A DNA stretch of 64,000 nucleotides from Lustribacter sp965277075 (GCA_965277075.1 OZ255707.1:372001-436000), one strand, 5' to 3'. Numbered from the stretch's first letter, positions 32,570 to 41,559 are shown. Translations and numbers: made by a program. Notes: generated from the letters alone by a model not told the origin.

Positions 32570-34489
32570 ATGCAGCAAGCCCTTGAGATCATCATCGGTG
32601 GCCTCCTCCAGGGAAGTGCGTTCGCGCTTGTCGCGCTCGGTTTTGCGCTGATCTATCGCGTGACCGGAACGATCAATCTCGCGCAAGGCGCGTTCGTCGT
32701 CGTCGGCGCGCTCTCGCTGTATTCGTTGCATCAAACGCTGGGCTTGCCGTTGTGGCTGGCGTTCATTCTCGCGCTGATCGGCACGGTGTTGATCGGCTCA
32801 CTGCTTGCGCGTTTCATCCTCGAACCCGGTCTACGGAAGCTTCCGGCGAGCGGCATGGTGATGCTCGGTGCCGGCTTACTCACGCTTTTCGAAGGCGCAA
32901 TTCTCCTCGGCTGGGGAAGCCAACCGTATCAGCTCGAGCCGTTTTCCGGAACGCACCCCTATGAAGCGTTCGGTTTGCGTTTCCCGACGCAGTCACCATG
33001 GGACGCGGGCGCGACGATTCTCATCGTGCTCGTGCTGTGGTACGTGTTGCAGCGCACCTCGCTCGGCAAAGCGCTGCGCGCCTGCTCGGAGAACCCGTCG
33101 GCGGCCGCGCTGATGGGCATCAACGTGCAACGCATGACGATCATCTCGTACGCGGTAGCCGCTGGGATCGGCGGTATCGCCGGCATGGTGATTGGTCCGA
33201 TCGTCTCGCTACAGTTCGACGGCGGCGGAGTCTTCACGACATCGGGTTTCATCGCGGTGACGATCGGCGGTATCGGATCCTTCTTCGGTTCGATCGTCGG
33301 CGGACTTGGTCTCGGTTTGATCGAGCAAGGTGCCGCAGGATATATCTCTTCGCTGTTCTCGACGACGATCGCGCTCGTCTTACTGCTCGTCGCGTTGATC
33401 CTGCGGCCCGCCGGTTTGATTACCGGAAAGCTGCGGCGGCGCGAAGACGTCCGCGAGCGCACGCACAACCCGATCGGCGTGACCACGAAGTTGCTGCCGC
33501 AGCAAGCGCGCGTGCTCGGTGCGCTCGCGCTCGCCGCGATCGTGCTCGCGCCGATCATCCTAAACGCCACCAGCGGCGGCGGTCTGTTGAGTTCCCTCGT
33601 CATCGCCGGCATCTTTTTCATCGCGCTGCTCGGCCTCGACGTCCTGATGGGCTACACGGGTCAAGTCAGCCTCGGACACGCCGCGTTCATGGCAACCGGC
33701 GGTTATGTCGCGGCGATCTGTTGCGTGAAGTTCAACTTACCGCCGATCGTCGGCGTGCTCGCCGGGCTCGTGCTCTCGCTCGTGTGCGCGACGATTCTCT
33801 CGCTCGTGACGGTCCGGCTGCGGGGCCACTACATGGCGCTTGCGACGCTCGCCTTCGGGCTCTTGATCGACACGCTCACGATCGGTTTGAGCGACTGGAC
33901 CGGTGGCCCCTCGGGCATGACCGGCATCCCGAATTTTTCGATCGGCAGTTTCGTCTTTGCCGGACCGGTTGCCAACTATTATCTGGTCTGGGGCGTGGTG
34001 CTCGTCGGTCTGCTGGTGCTCTACAATGCGATGCGTTCCGATTTCGGCCGCACGCTGCGCGCGATCAAGACGGATCAGACGGCTGCCCTCGCCCTCGGCA
34101 TCGACGTTCCGCGCTACAAACTCTACGCGTTCTTGATCGGTGCGGCGTTCGCGTCGATCGCGGGCAGCCTACTGGCGTTCGATTTCCAGTTTCTTTCGCC
34201 CGACATGGTGTCGACGCAACAATCGTTCTTGATCGTGACGATGCTCGTCATCGGCGGTGAAGCGACGCTGGTCGGCCCGGTGATCGGCGTGATCTTGCTG
34301 ACGCTCTTGCCGACGGCGTTCCAGTTCCTCGCCAACTACAAGACCCTCGCGTCGGGAATTTTGCTCGTCGTTGCGCTGCTGTATTTCCCGCAGGGGCTCT
34401 ACGGCGGCTTCATCTCGCTCGTTCGCCGGTTACCGGGCGGCGGCCGGCCGCGCAGTGCGGCCCCGATTCCCGCGGAGGCATCGTCATGA
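32570..34489 (+). CDS. Fused LivH-LivM permease of a branched-chain amino acid type ABC transporter
   Basis: 639 residues joining both permeases. The LivH-like half (about 1-290) has GGLLQGSAFALVALGFALIYR, INLAQGAF and MTIISYAVAAGIGGIAGM. The LivM-like half (about 315-620) has LLGLDVLMGYTGQVSLGHAAFMATGGY, ALATLAFGLLIDT and RAIKTDQTAALALGIDV. About 16-18 transmembrane helices in all. GAGGTC precedes ATG 32570. ATGA overlap with the ATPase gene. Ligands could be branched-chain amino acids, amides, urea or aromatic acids. No binding protein is adjacent. Confidence 0.93.
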   Translation: MQQALEIIIGGLLQGSAFALVALGFALIYRVTGTINLAQGAFVVVGALSLYSLHQTLGLPLWLAFILALIGTVLIGSLLARFILEPGLRKLPASGMVMLGAGLLTLFEGAILLGWGSQPYQLEPFSGTHPYEAFGLRFPTQSPWDAGATILIVLVLWYVLQRTSLGKALRACSENPSAAALMGINVQRMTIISYAVAAGIGGIAGMVIGPIVSLQFDGGGVFTTSGFIAVTIGGIGSFFGSIVGGLGLGLIEQGAAGYISSLFSTTIALVLLLVALILRPAGLITGKLRRREDVRERTHNPIGVTTKLLPQQARVLGALALAAIVLAPIILNATSGGGLLSSLVIAGIFFIALLGLDVLMGYTGQVSLGHAAFMATGGYVAAICCVKFNLPPIVGVLAGLVLSLVCATILSLVTVRLRGHYMALATLAFGLLIDTLTIGLSDWTGGPSGMTGIPNFSIGSFVFAGPVANYYLVWGVVLVGLLVLYNAMRSDFGRTLRAIKTDQTAALALGIDVPRYKLYAFLIGAAFASIAGSLLAFDFQFLSPDMVSTQQSFLIVTMLVIGGEATLVGPVIGVILLTLLPTAFQFLANYKTLASGILLVVALLYFPQGLYGGFISLVRRLPGGGRPRSAAPIPAEASS

Positions 34490-35274
34490 TCGCAGCACCG
34501 TGTGCGTTGACCGTCGAAAACGTGACCAAGTCGTTCGGCGGCGTGCACGCGATCGCCGATGTGTCGTTCGACGTACGAGACGGTTCGCTCACCGCGCTCA
34601 TCGGCCCCAATGGTGCCGGCAAGAGCACGATGTTCAACCTGCTCACGAACCTCTACGTCGCCGACGTCGGTAAGATTTCATATTACGACCGGAATCTCGC
34701 CGGGATGCGCTCGGACAAGATCGCGCGGATCGGTTTGATCCGGACCTTCCAGACCGCACGCTGCTTTGCCGGAATGTCGGTGATCGAAAACGTGCTGGCC
34801 GGCGCGCACATTTCGTCGGATGCCTCGATCTGGGAGCAGAGTCTGTGGCTGCCGCGTGCGTCGTCGCAAGAACGCAGCACGCGTGAAAAAGCGCGCGAAT
34901 TGCTGCGCCTACTCGATCTCGAGCCGTATGCGGACGATTCGGCCGTCAGCCTGCCGCTCGGATTGCAGAAGCTGCTCGAAATCGCGCGCGCGCTGATGGC
35001 GTCACCGAAGGTGCTGCTGCTTGACGAACCGGCAGCCGGTCTCAACGATACCGAGACGTTGCGCCTGGCCGAACTGCTCGTCGCGATCAACGCTGCCGGC
35101 GTCACGATGGTCGTCGTCGAGCACAACATGTCGCTCGTCATGTCGATCTCGCAAGACATCGTGGTCCTCGATGCCGGGCGCGTCATCGCCCGCGGAACAC
35201 CGGCCGCCGTTCAGTCCGACGAACGCGTGATCGAAGCGTACGTGGGACGTGCGAACGATACGGTGACGGCATGA
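34486..35274 (+). CDS. livG: ABC transporter ATP-binding protein LivG-like
   Basis: 262 residues. Walker A GPNGAGKST, a LivG-type longer N-terminal lobe (FQTARCFAGMSVIENVLAGAH), a degenerate signature SLPLGLQKLLEIARAL, Walker B VLLLDEPAAGLN and switch His in VVVEHNMSLV. Energises the fused permease. ATGA overlaps at both ends show one transcriptional unit. Confidence 0.95.
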   Translation: MIAAPCALTVENVTKSFGGVHAIADVSFDVRDGSLTALIGPNGAGKSTMFNLLTNLYVADVGKISYYDRNLAGMRSDKIARIGLIRTFQTARCFAGMSVIENVLAGAHISSDASIWEQSLWLPRASSQERSTREKARELLRLLDLEPYADDSAVSLPLGLQKLLEIARALMASPKVLLLDEPAAGLNDTETLRLAELLVAINAAGVTMVVVEHNMSLVMSISQDIVVLDAGRVIARGTPAAVQSDERVIEAYVGRANDTVTA

Positions 35275-36104
35275 CGACCGCGGCCGCGACGGCCCCGATG
35301 CTCGAGATTGAGAATCTCTCGGCCGGGTACATGAACTCGCTCGTCTTGCACGGCGTGCACATGCGCGTCGGTGCCGGTGAGATGGTGGCGCTGGTAGGTG
35401 CCAACGGTGCCGGAAAGACGACGCTGCTCAAGACGATCTCCGGGTTGCTCGCACCGCGAAGCGGATCGATCTCCATCGGCGGTACGCCGCTCGCGGGCAC
35501 CTCGCAGGTCGCGCGCGTCAAGATGGGCCTCGCGCACGTGCCTGAAGGGCGGCAAATCTTCGGCGATCTCACGGTCGCGGAAAATCTCGAAATCGGCGCA
35601 TACACCCAATTGCGCGCGATTGCGAAGGACGAGTTCGCCTCGCGCGCCGCTGAAGTCTACCGGATGTTTCCGATTCTGCTCGAGAAGAAAGATCTCGCTG
35701 CCGGCGGGCTCTCGGGCGGCCAGCAGCAGATGCTGGCCATCGGCCGTGGCTTGATGCTCAAGCCCTCGTTGTTGCTGCTCGACGAACCGTCGCTCGGGCT
35801 TTCCCCGTTGCTCGTTACCGAAATTTTTCGGACGCTCAACTCGCTGCGCGAGACCGGTGTCTCGATTCTGCTCTCCGAGCAAAACGCACGTTTGAGCCTC
35901 GCCATCGCCGACCGCGGCTACGTGATCGAAACTGGGAAAATCGTGCGCGAAGGGACCGGACCCGAGCTCTTGGCGAGTTCCGACATTATGGAACGCTACC
36001 TCGGCGTCGGCGCGTCCAGTATCGATCTCGACCGAGATCCGGTCAAAGATGAGATCACGGCGAAGCTGCGCGCCCTCGTCGGTTCCGGCGCGCCCTCGGC
36101 GTAG
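35271..36104 (+). CDS. livF: ABC transporter ATP-binding protein LivF-like
   Basis: 277 residues. Walker A GANGAGKTT, LivF hallmark LAHVPEGRQIFGDLTVAENLEIGAY, signature LSGGQQQMLAIGRGLM, Walker B LLLLDEPSLGLSP. The C-terminal 40 residues extend past the usual end. Last ABC gene of the operon; the nitroreductase follows after 32 bases and may be co-transcribed. Confidence 0.95.
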   Translation: MTTAAATAPMLEIENLSAGYMNSLVLHGVHMRVGAGEMVALVGANGAGKTTLLKTISGLLAPRSGSISIGGTPLAGTSQVARVKMGLAHVPEGRQIFGDLTVAENLEIGAYTQLRAIAKDEFASRAAEVYRMFPILLEKKDLAAGGLSGGQQQMLAIGRGLMLKPSLLLLDEPSLGLSPLLVTEIFRTLNSLRETGVSILLSEQNARLSLAIADRGYVIETGKIVREGTGPELLASSDIMERYLGVGASSIDLDRDPVKDEITAKLRALVGSGAPSA

Positions 36105-36136
36105 CTCAACCCCGGCGCCGTTCGTCGGGTTTACCG

Positions 36137-36793
36137 GTGACGATGGATGTCACCAACACTGCTCCCACCGCGGAGCAGCAGATTGCGCTCAAAGCGAACC
36201 GTGCGCTCGACGAGGACGCGCTCCGCCCGATTTTCGCCGAGGCTCGTACCGCGAACGGCTTCCTCGATGCGCCCGTGTCGCGCGAGCAGCTCGAAGCCGC
36301 GGTCGAACTCGCCGAGCTCGGACCGACGAGCGCGAACACCTTGCCGGTGCGCTATGTCTTCGTCGAATCGCGCGAGGCAAAAGAACTTCTGCGTCCCGCG
36401 CTCTCGCCGGGCAATGTCGATAAGACGATGGCCGCACCGGTTACGGCGATCGTTGCCGCGGACTCGAAATTCTACGAAAACATTCCGCGCACGTTTCCGG
36501 CGCGGCCGGAAATGGCGAACAACTTCATCGGTGAGGAGAAGGCCGAGTTTGCGCGCGGCTTCGCACGCGACAACGCGCTCTTACAAATGGGGTATTTTAT
36601 CATTGCGTTGCGCGCGATCGGCCTCGACGCCGGCCCGATGGGCGGCTTCGAGAAACCGAAAGTCGACGCGGCTTTCTTCGCGGACGGCCGTTTCTTCTCG
36701 CTCTACCTCATCAATATCGGCTACGGCGACGATTCGAAGACGTTCCCGCGATTGCCGCGCCTCAAGCCCGACGAAATCGCGCGCTTCGCATAA
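36137..36793 (+). CDS. Malonic semialdehyde reductase / RutE-HadB-type nitroreductase
   Basis: 218-residue flavin reductase. The family blocks are ARTANGFLDAPVS, LGPTSANTLPVRYVFV, RPALSPGNVDKTMAAPVTAIVAAD (strongly RutE-like) and GLDAGPMGGFEK. RutE reduces malonic semialdehyde to 3-hydroxypropionate in pyrimidine breakdown; other members reduce nitro groups or aldehydes. GTG 36137 or ATG 36143 can start. No other rut genes are present, so the physiological substrate is open. Confidence 0.85.
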   Translation: MTMDVTNTAPTAEQQIALKANRALDEDALRPIFAEARTANGFLDAPVSREQLEAAVELAELGPTSANTLPVRYVFVESREAKELLRPALSPGNVDKTMAAPVTAIVAADSKFYENIPRTFPARPEMANNFIGEEKAEFARGFARDNALLQMGYFIIALRAIGLDAGPMGGFEKPKVDAAFFADGRFFSLYLINIGYGDDSKTFPRLPRLKPDEIARFA

Positions 36794-37020
36794 TCGTAGC
36801 CTCAGAAGCGAGGGCCGTTGTAATCTAAATCTAACGGCTCAAACACGATGCTTTCTATACGGTGATCGTCTAATCCCGAGTATTCGCGTAACTGGCCCGG
36901 CTTCGGAAAAAGCCTGATATCGGGTCAGGCCACATGCCGCCGGCATTTGGGCTGATAGTCGAATAGCTGCGCGCGCTCAAAGAACAAGCCAATGCAATGT
37001 AGGCCCGAAGCGAGCGTGCT

Positions 37021-39258
37021 TTAAACAAGTTGGATCGCGGCCCGGATGCGATCGGGCGTGAACGGTACCTCGCGCAAGCGCACGCCGGTCGCGTCGAAAA
37101 TCGCGTTCGCGACGGCGGGCGCGATGACGGTCGTCGTCGCTTCACCGGCGCCTTTGATCGGCTCGTGCGGCCGGTCGATCAGCGCGATCTCAACCGTCGG
37201 GATGTCACTGAAGCGGAGAATCGGGTAGGTCTTCCAATCGATACTCGTGACGTGGGTGCGGTCGTACGTGACGTGTTCTTTGAGTGCGCGACTCAAGGCT
37301 TGGATTGCGTTGCCCTCGATCTGATTGCGAAGGCCGTCGGGGTTGACGATCAATCCGCAGTCGTGCGCGATCGCAATCCGGCTGACGCGCACGACGCCGG
37401 TATTTGCGTCGACCGCGACGTCCGCGACCGCCCCAACGTACGCTTCGGTATTCTCATAGCGCACGAACGCGATACCGCGGCCGCGGTGCACGCCGCTCCG
37501 CGCGCGCGACGGCGCTGCGCCGCGGGGCTTCCATGACGCGAGCGTTGCGACACGCTGCAGCACGTCGACCGCGCGCTGATCGGCCGCGACGTGCGCGAGC
37601 CGGAATGCGAGCGGATCGGCACCTGCGGCGTTCGCGAGTTCGTCGAAGAACGACTCGTTCGCAAACGTGTTCTGGGTTCCGCCGAGTCCGCGCATCGCCG
37701 ACGAATGCAGCACGCCGTCTTGCAGGTTGTGCATCGTGACGCGGTAGTTCGGGACCGCGTAGTCGATCTTCGCGTCGCGATCGCCGCCGACGAAAGTAAG
37801 CGTCGGCGCCGGCGCGTTCGTCAGCTTGCCGGCCAGCAGATTACCGGACTGGCCTTGTGGTCGCGTTGAATGCGACGGCGACCACACGTCGCTGCGCCAG
37901 GCGGCGACGTGTGCGCGCGTTGCGTCGAGCGCCGCAGTGTGGGTGATGACCATCGCCGGCCCTTTGGGGTCCCAGCCGTGTTCTTGGTCGCGCATATACT
38001 GGACGCGAACCGGCGCGCCGACGGCCTGCGAGAGCAGTGCCGCATCCGCTGCGCAGTCATCCGAACCGTTGTGGCCGTAGCAGCCGGAGCCCTCGACATA
38101 CTTCACGCGGACGTCGCCGCTGCCCATGTTGAGCAACTGCGCGATCGCGCCGCGCAAGAAGAAGACGCCCTGGGTCGACGACCAGATCGTCGCCTTCCCG
38201 TCTTTGACGTCGGCGATGCCGCACGACGGTCCGATCGACCCGTGCGTTTGATACGGCCAGCTGTACGTCGCGGTCAGCGCATCGTTCCCGAGCGTCGAGA
38301 CGTCGCCGGTATCGACGATCGTCTTCTCCGAAACGAGCGCAACGGACCGAACGGCGGTCGCAACATCCGGCGCGAGCGGCAATCCGCCGCCGTTCCACGT
38401 CGCTTTGATGCTGCGCATCGCGGCAATCGCCGTCCACTCGTTCGGCGCAACGACGCCGACGAACGCGTCGCGTTTGACCACGCGCACGCCGTGCAGCGTC
38501 GCGAGCCCGGAGGTGTCGACGCTCGCCAGCGTCGCACCGACCGCGGCGGGGCGAATCACGCGCCCGTGGAGCATGCCGGGAACGCGCACATTGTGGAGAT
38601 AGCGGTACGTTCCATCGACCTTGCCGGGAAGATCGACGCGTTGCACCGAGCGGCCGACGACGCGGTAGGCGGCGGGCGATTTCACCACCGTCGCCTTGGT
38701 GATGGTACGATCGATCGGCTTACCGCCGACGAGGTCGCCGTAGGCGGCTTTGCGCGAATCGCCGCGTACGATGACGAAGCCGTTCGCGGTGTCGAGCGCT
38801 GTGGCATCGACGTTGAAATGCGAAGCGCCGAGAGCGAGCAGCGCCAGTCGTGCTTCGGCGGCGGCCTGGCGTACCGGAATCGCCCCTGCGCTCAGCGACG
38901 CGCTGCCGGCCGTGTAGCCTTGATCGGGCGTGTCGGCCGTATCGGCGTCGTTGACGTGAACGCGTTCGAACGGAACGTCGAGCTCGTCCGCGACGATCTG
39001 CGAGATCGCGGTGGCGATACCGGTCCCGAGTTCGACCTTTCCGAAGCGGACCGTCACGGCCCCGTCGTGCGCGACGGCGAGCCATGCGTCGACGTTGTCG
39101 GGAAGATGCGGGCCGGTGACCGGGTTCGTTTCGCTCGCCGACGGGCCGCCGGGCTTGGTCGGCGTCGTTTGGGCGAACGTGGCCGTAGCAGCCGGTAGCG
39201 TGAACGCGATAACGAGGCCGCCGGTCCGCGCGAGGAAGGCACGTCTGGCAACGGTCAC
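37021..39258 (-). CDS. Molybdopterin-binding large subunit of a xanthine dehydrogenase / isoquinoline oxidoreductase family enzyme
   Basis: 745 residues. GTG 39258 overlaps the small-subunit TGA and starts a Tat signal (VARRAFLARTGGLVIAF), so the complex should be exported. The molybdenum-domain blocks include GKVELGTGIATAISQIVADELDVP, GRVIRPAAVGATL, YSWPYQTHGSIGPSCGIAD and the C-terminal GAGEATTTVIAPAVANAI with the catalytic Glu. Two-subunit (MoCo plus 2Fe-2S) enzymes of this type oxidise N-heterocycles or aldehydes and pass electrons to the membrane. No FAD subunit is encoded nearby. Confidence 0.92.
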   Translation of the reverse strand: MTVARRAFLARTGGLVIAFTLPAATATFAQTTPTKPGGPSASETNPVTGPHLPDNVDAWLAVAHDGAVTVRFGKVELGTGIATAISQIVADELDVPFERVHVNDADTADTPDQGYTAGSASLSAGAIPVRQAAAEARLALLALGASHFNVDATALDTANGFVIVRGDSRKAAYGDLVGGKPIDRTITKATVVKSPAAYRVVGRSVQRVDLPGKVDGTYRYLHNVRVPGMLHGRVIRPAAVGATLASVDTSGLATLHGVRVVKRDAFVGVVAPNEWTAIAAMRSIKATWNGGGLPLAPDVATAVRSVALVSEKTIVDTGDVSTLGNDALTATYSWPYQTHGSIGPSCGIADVKDGKATIWSSTQGVFFLRGAIAQLLNMGSGDVRVKYVEGSGCYGHNGSDDCAADAALLSQAVGAPVRVQYMRDQEHGWDPKGPAMVITHTAALDATRAHVAAWRSDVWSPSHSTRPQGQSGNLLAGKLTNAPAPTLTFVGGDRDAKIDYAVPNYRVTMHNLQDGVLHSSAMRGLGGTQNTFANESFFDELANAAGADPLAFRLAHVAADQRAVDVLQRVATLASWKPRGAAPSRARSGVHRGRGIAFVRYENTEAYVGAVADVAVDANTGVVRVSRIAIAHDCGLIVNPDGLRNQIEGNAIQALSRALKEHVTYDRTHVTSIDWKTYPILRFSDIPTVEIALIDRPHEPIKGAGEATTTVIAPAVANAIFDATGVRLREVPFTPDRIRAAIQLV

Positions 39259-39710
39259 GCGCGTTCTCCCGCGGCCCGTTTGACGGCGCGCATGACGCGC
39301 AGGTGCGAACCGCAACGGCACAGATTGTCATCGAGCGCCGAGCGGATTTGTGTATCGGTCGGATGCGGGTGCGCGTCCAAGAGCGCGACGCTCGAAATGA
39401 CGAGCCCGGCCGTGCAGTAACCGCACTGCGCAGCCTGTTCGGCCACGAAAGCACGTTGGACGGGGTGCGGGTGTTCTTGCGTCCCGAGACCCTCGACCGT
39501 CGTGACCGGCCCGGTTACCGCCGCGAGCGGCAGCACGCACGAGCGTTGCGAGCGCCCGCCGATCAGGACCGAACACGCGCCGCACTGCGCGAGTCCGCAG
39601 CCGAATTTCGGCCCGTTGAAGCCGAGTTCGTCGCGTAAGACGTACAACAACGGCGTGTCGGCGGTCGCCCGGATGGAGTGCGCCTTGCCGTTGACGGTAA
39701 TCGTTTTCAC
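39255..39710 (-). CDS. [2Fe-2S] small subunit of the molybdenum hydroxylase
   Basis: 151 residues: N-terminal ferredoxin fold with GCGLAQCGACSVLI, and C-terminal helical domain with the second cluster (QCGYCTAGLV, NLCRCGSH). It passes electrons from the molybdenum centre. GTG 39710 gives the usual VKTITVNGK start; an in-frame TTG at 39731 adds seven residues. Translationally coupled to the large subunit (GTGA). Confidence 0.93.
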   Translation of the reverse strand: MKTITVNGKAHSIRATADTPLLYVLRDELGFNGPKFGCGLAQCGACSVLIGGRSQRSCVLPLAAVTGPVTTVEGLGTQEHPHPVQRAFVAEQAAQCGYCTAGLVISSVALLDAHPHPTDTQIRSALDDNLCRCGSHLRVMRAVKRAAGERA

Positions 39711-39823
39711 AGCGGAGCAGGGCTTGGGCAAACGGCACGCGCGTTCCGCTGCAACGCGGGCTTCCTAAAAGGGGTCGTACGGGCGGAGGAAAATCTTCTC
39801 CGGTCCGCATTGCGCGGACGGTT

Positions 39824-39895
39824 GGCTCGGTAGCTCAGTGGTAGAGCGGGGGACTCATAAGCCCTAGGTCGTAGGTTCAAGTCCTACCCGAGTCA
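39824..39895 (+). tRNA. tRNA-Met(CAT)
   Basis: 72-base tRNA. Acceptor GGCTCGG/CCGAGTC, D-arm GCTC...GAGC, anticodon CAT in the loop CTCATAA, T-loop TTCAAGT. The CAT anticodon also occurs in lysidine-modified tRNA-Ile2, which cannot be excluded by eye. No CCA encoded. Confidence 0.88.
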
Positions 39896-39915
39896 TTTCG
39901 ATCTCGAGGTAAATC

Positions 39916-40167
39916 ATGTCGACGATCCCCTGCGATTTCTGCCCGCACCCGGTTGACCGGGCGCAAATGGAAGAAATCGAAATCAGTCACTACGTTCCGG
40001 ATAGCTCAGGGGACGATCTCGCGTACGCCCGCACGTATTTCTTCGGTCATCCCGACTGCGTGCGGAAGTTCTATCGCGGCCTCGTCGATCACAAGCTCGA
40101 TCTTTTCAAGCACATCCCGACCTCCGCGCCCGCGCAAGGTCCGATCGACGACAAGCCGGGAATATAG
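39916..40167 (+). CDS. Small Cys/His-containing conserved-type protein between tRNA genes
   Basis: 83 residues from ATG 39916 with GAGGTAA upstream. CDFCPHPVD near the start and FFGHPDCVRKFYRGL later give four potential zinc ligands (two Cys, then His and Cys), suggesting a small zinc-binding fold. Rich in acidic residues, no signal peptide. It is packed between tRNA-Met and tRNA-Arg with eight bases to the latter. Family not recognised. Confidence 0.75.
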   Translation: MSTIPCDFCPHPVDRAQMEEIEISHYVPDSSGDDLAYARTYFFGHPDCVRKFYRGLVDHKLDLFKHIPTSAPAQGPIDDKPGI

Positions 40168-40175
40168 CGAGCGCC

Positions 40176-40249
40176 GCTCCCGTGGCGCAATTGGATAGCG
40201 CGTCGCCCTCCGAAGGCGAAGGTTGCCTGTTCGAGCCAGGCCGGGAGCA
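40176..40249 (+). tRNA. tRNA-Arg(CCG)
   Basis: 74 bases. Acceptor GCTCCCG/CGGGAGC, anticodon loop CTCCGAA giving CCG, T-arm GCCTG TTCGAGC CAGGC. No CCA encoded; the tadA frame opens immediately after. Confidence 0.95.
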
Positions 40250-40250
40250 C

Positions 40251-40733
40251 ATTTCGCTCGTTCCCTCGGACGACGACATCGCCGGCGTCCGGGCCGCCAT
40301 GGCCCTTGCGGAGCGCGCGAGTGCCGCAGGCGACGTCCCGATCGGCGCGCTTCTCCGGGTCGACGAGCTTCGCTTCGATGGCTGGAACGAGAAAGAAGCG
40401 CGTCCCGATCCGACGGCCCACGCCGAAATGATCGCGATCGCGGCCGCCGCGCGGCAACTCGCGCGCTGGCGGATCGGTGGTACGCTCTACGTCACGAAAG
40501 AACCGTGCGCGATGTGCGCCGGCGCAATCGCCGCAGCGCGCATCGAACGCGTCGTCTTCGGGTGCTACGATCCGAAGGGAGGTGCCGCCGGAAGTGTCGT
40601 CAATATTTTCGGGTCGCCCGTCGTCAACCACCGCGTTGCGGTGACGGGTGGCGTGCTTGTGGATGAAACGGCGGAGCAATTACGCGCATTCTTCGCAGCA
40701 CAGAGGCGCCTGGAGAGGTGGTCGAGTGGTTGA
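40251..40733 (+). CDS. tadA: tRNA-specific adenosine-34 deaminase
   Basis: Converts A34 to inosine in tRNA-Arg(ACG), which is encoded at 32431. The zinc deaminase motifs are DPTAHAEM and EPCAMCAGAI, followed by RIERVVFGCYDPKGGAAGS and NHRVAVTGGV. The helix VRAAMALAERASAAGDVPIGAL aligns with the TadA N-terminus, so ATG 40299 starts within a conserved helix. The frame upstream offers ATT 40251, two bases after the tRNA-Arg end, giving about 160 residues. The 3' end overlaps tRNA-Ser(CGA) by 22 bases. Product identity is secure; the start is not. Confidence 0.9.
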   Translation: MSLVPSDDDIAGVRAAMALAERASAAGDVPIGALLRVDELRFDGWNEKEARPDPTAHAEMIAIAAAARQLARWRIGGTLYVTKEPCAMCAGAIAAARIERVVFGCYDPKGGAAGSVVNIFGSPVVNHRVAVTGGVLVDETAEQLRAFFAAQRRLERWSSG

Positions 40734-40799
40734 TGGCACCCGCCTCGAAAGCGGACGTACGTTAATAGCGTACCGAGAGTTCGAATCTCTCCCTCTCCG
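40712..40799 (+). tRNA. tRNA-Ser(CGA)
   Basis: 88-base class II tRNA. Acceptor GGAGAGG/CCTCTCC, anticodon CGA, long variable arm, T-loop TTCGAAT. CCA follows directly at 40800-40802. The 5' end overlaps the tadA coding end. Confidence 0.93.
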
Positions 40800-40821
40800 C
40801 CAGCTCTCGCCGCAGCCGTCG

Positions 40822-41559
40822 TTACCGTAAGCGCGAATCTGCCGGCACCGGTGGAAACGCGAACGCCGTGTACTGTGCGTCGGTCGTAAACGTCGTGCGG
40901 ATCAGGTGCAGCGGCGTTGCGACGGTGTGCCGATAGAACGCGTGATCGATGAGCCAGTACGGTTCATGCGCGGTCGTGTAGTCGACCGCGAATTCCGTCG
41001 TCGGCCCGTCGTACACGACGCGCGTCGGCAGATTGGTGACGGTGTCCACGTAGACGTCGTGGAGGTAGAAATCGGAGTCGTTGTGTCGCGTGAGCGCGAC
41101 GAGCGGCTGCATCGTGATGTGCGCGACACGTTCGGTCGTATCCGGCGCGTATTCGGCGTAGTAGTTGCGTAACGTCGTCGTGACGACGCTGACTTCGGGG
41201 CGCGCCGCTACCGGATCGGTGTAGGTCAGCGGTGCCAACATCGTGAGTTGGGTGAGCGGATTGTGTTGGCGAAGCGGGTCCCCGAGATGGAACTCGAGCC
41301 GGAAGTAACTCAGCGCGTCGAACCACGGCGGGATCGGGAACGCGTGCCCGACCTGATTTTGACCCTGCGGGAGATCTTGGATGATCGCCGCGTCATCTTT
41401 CGTGCGGACTTCAACCGACCGTGAGACCGTGGTGAAGCGTTTCACCGCCGGAACGCTGACCGCGACGTCGGCGCGATAGACGATATACGGCGGCGTCCGC
41501 AGCCACGCGGTGTATGCGGCATTTGCGGCGGCGCGAAACTCGGCATCGGCTGTCAACAC
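40822..41559 (-). CDS. LolA-like hypothetical protein
   Basis: About 245 residues of mostly beta strands with Tyr/Thr-rich blocks (YIVYRADVAVSVPAV, YLHDVYVDTVTNLPTRVVYDG, YWLIDHAFYRHT), reminiscent of LolA/outer-membrane lipoprotein-sorting-type domains, but I cannot name a family. GTG 41559 is the first in-frame start near the homologous-looking part. Upstream, in another frame, ATG 41600 reads a short hydrophobic start, so a sequencing error or frameshift could hide a signal peptide. It faces the MaoC-like gene across about 100 bases. Confidence 0.6.
   Translation of the reverse strand: MLTADAEFRAAANAAYTAWLRTPPYIVYRADVAVSVPAVKRFTTVSRSVEVRTKDDAAIIQDLPQGQNQVGHAFPIPPWFDALSYFRLEFHLGDPLRQHNPLTQLTMLAPLTYTDPVAARPEVSVVTTTLRNYYAEYAPDTTERVAHITMQPLVALTRHNDSDFYLHDVYVDTVTNLPTRVVYDGPTTEFAVDYTTAHEPYWLIDHAFYRHTVATPLHLIRTTFTTDAQYTAFAFPPVPADSRLR

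Noticed and set aside
36794..37020. Possible gene between the nitroreductase and the molybdenum hydroxylase
   Set aside because: About 230 bases, more A/T-rich, stops in all frames, no ribosome site; nothing supportable.
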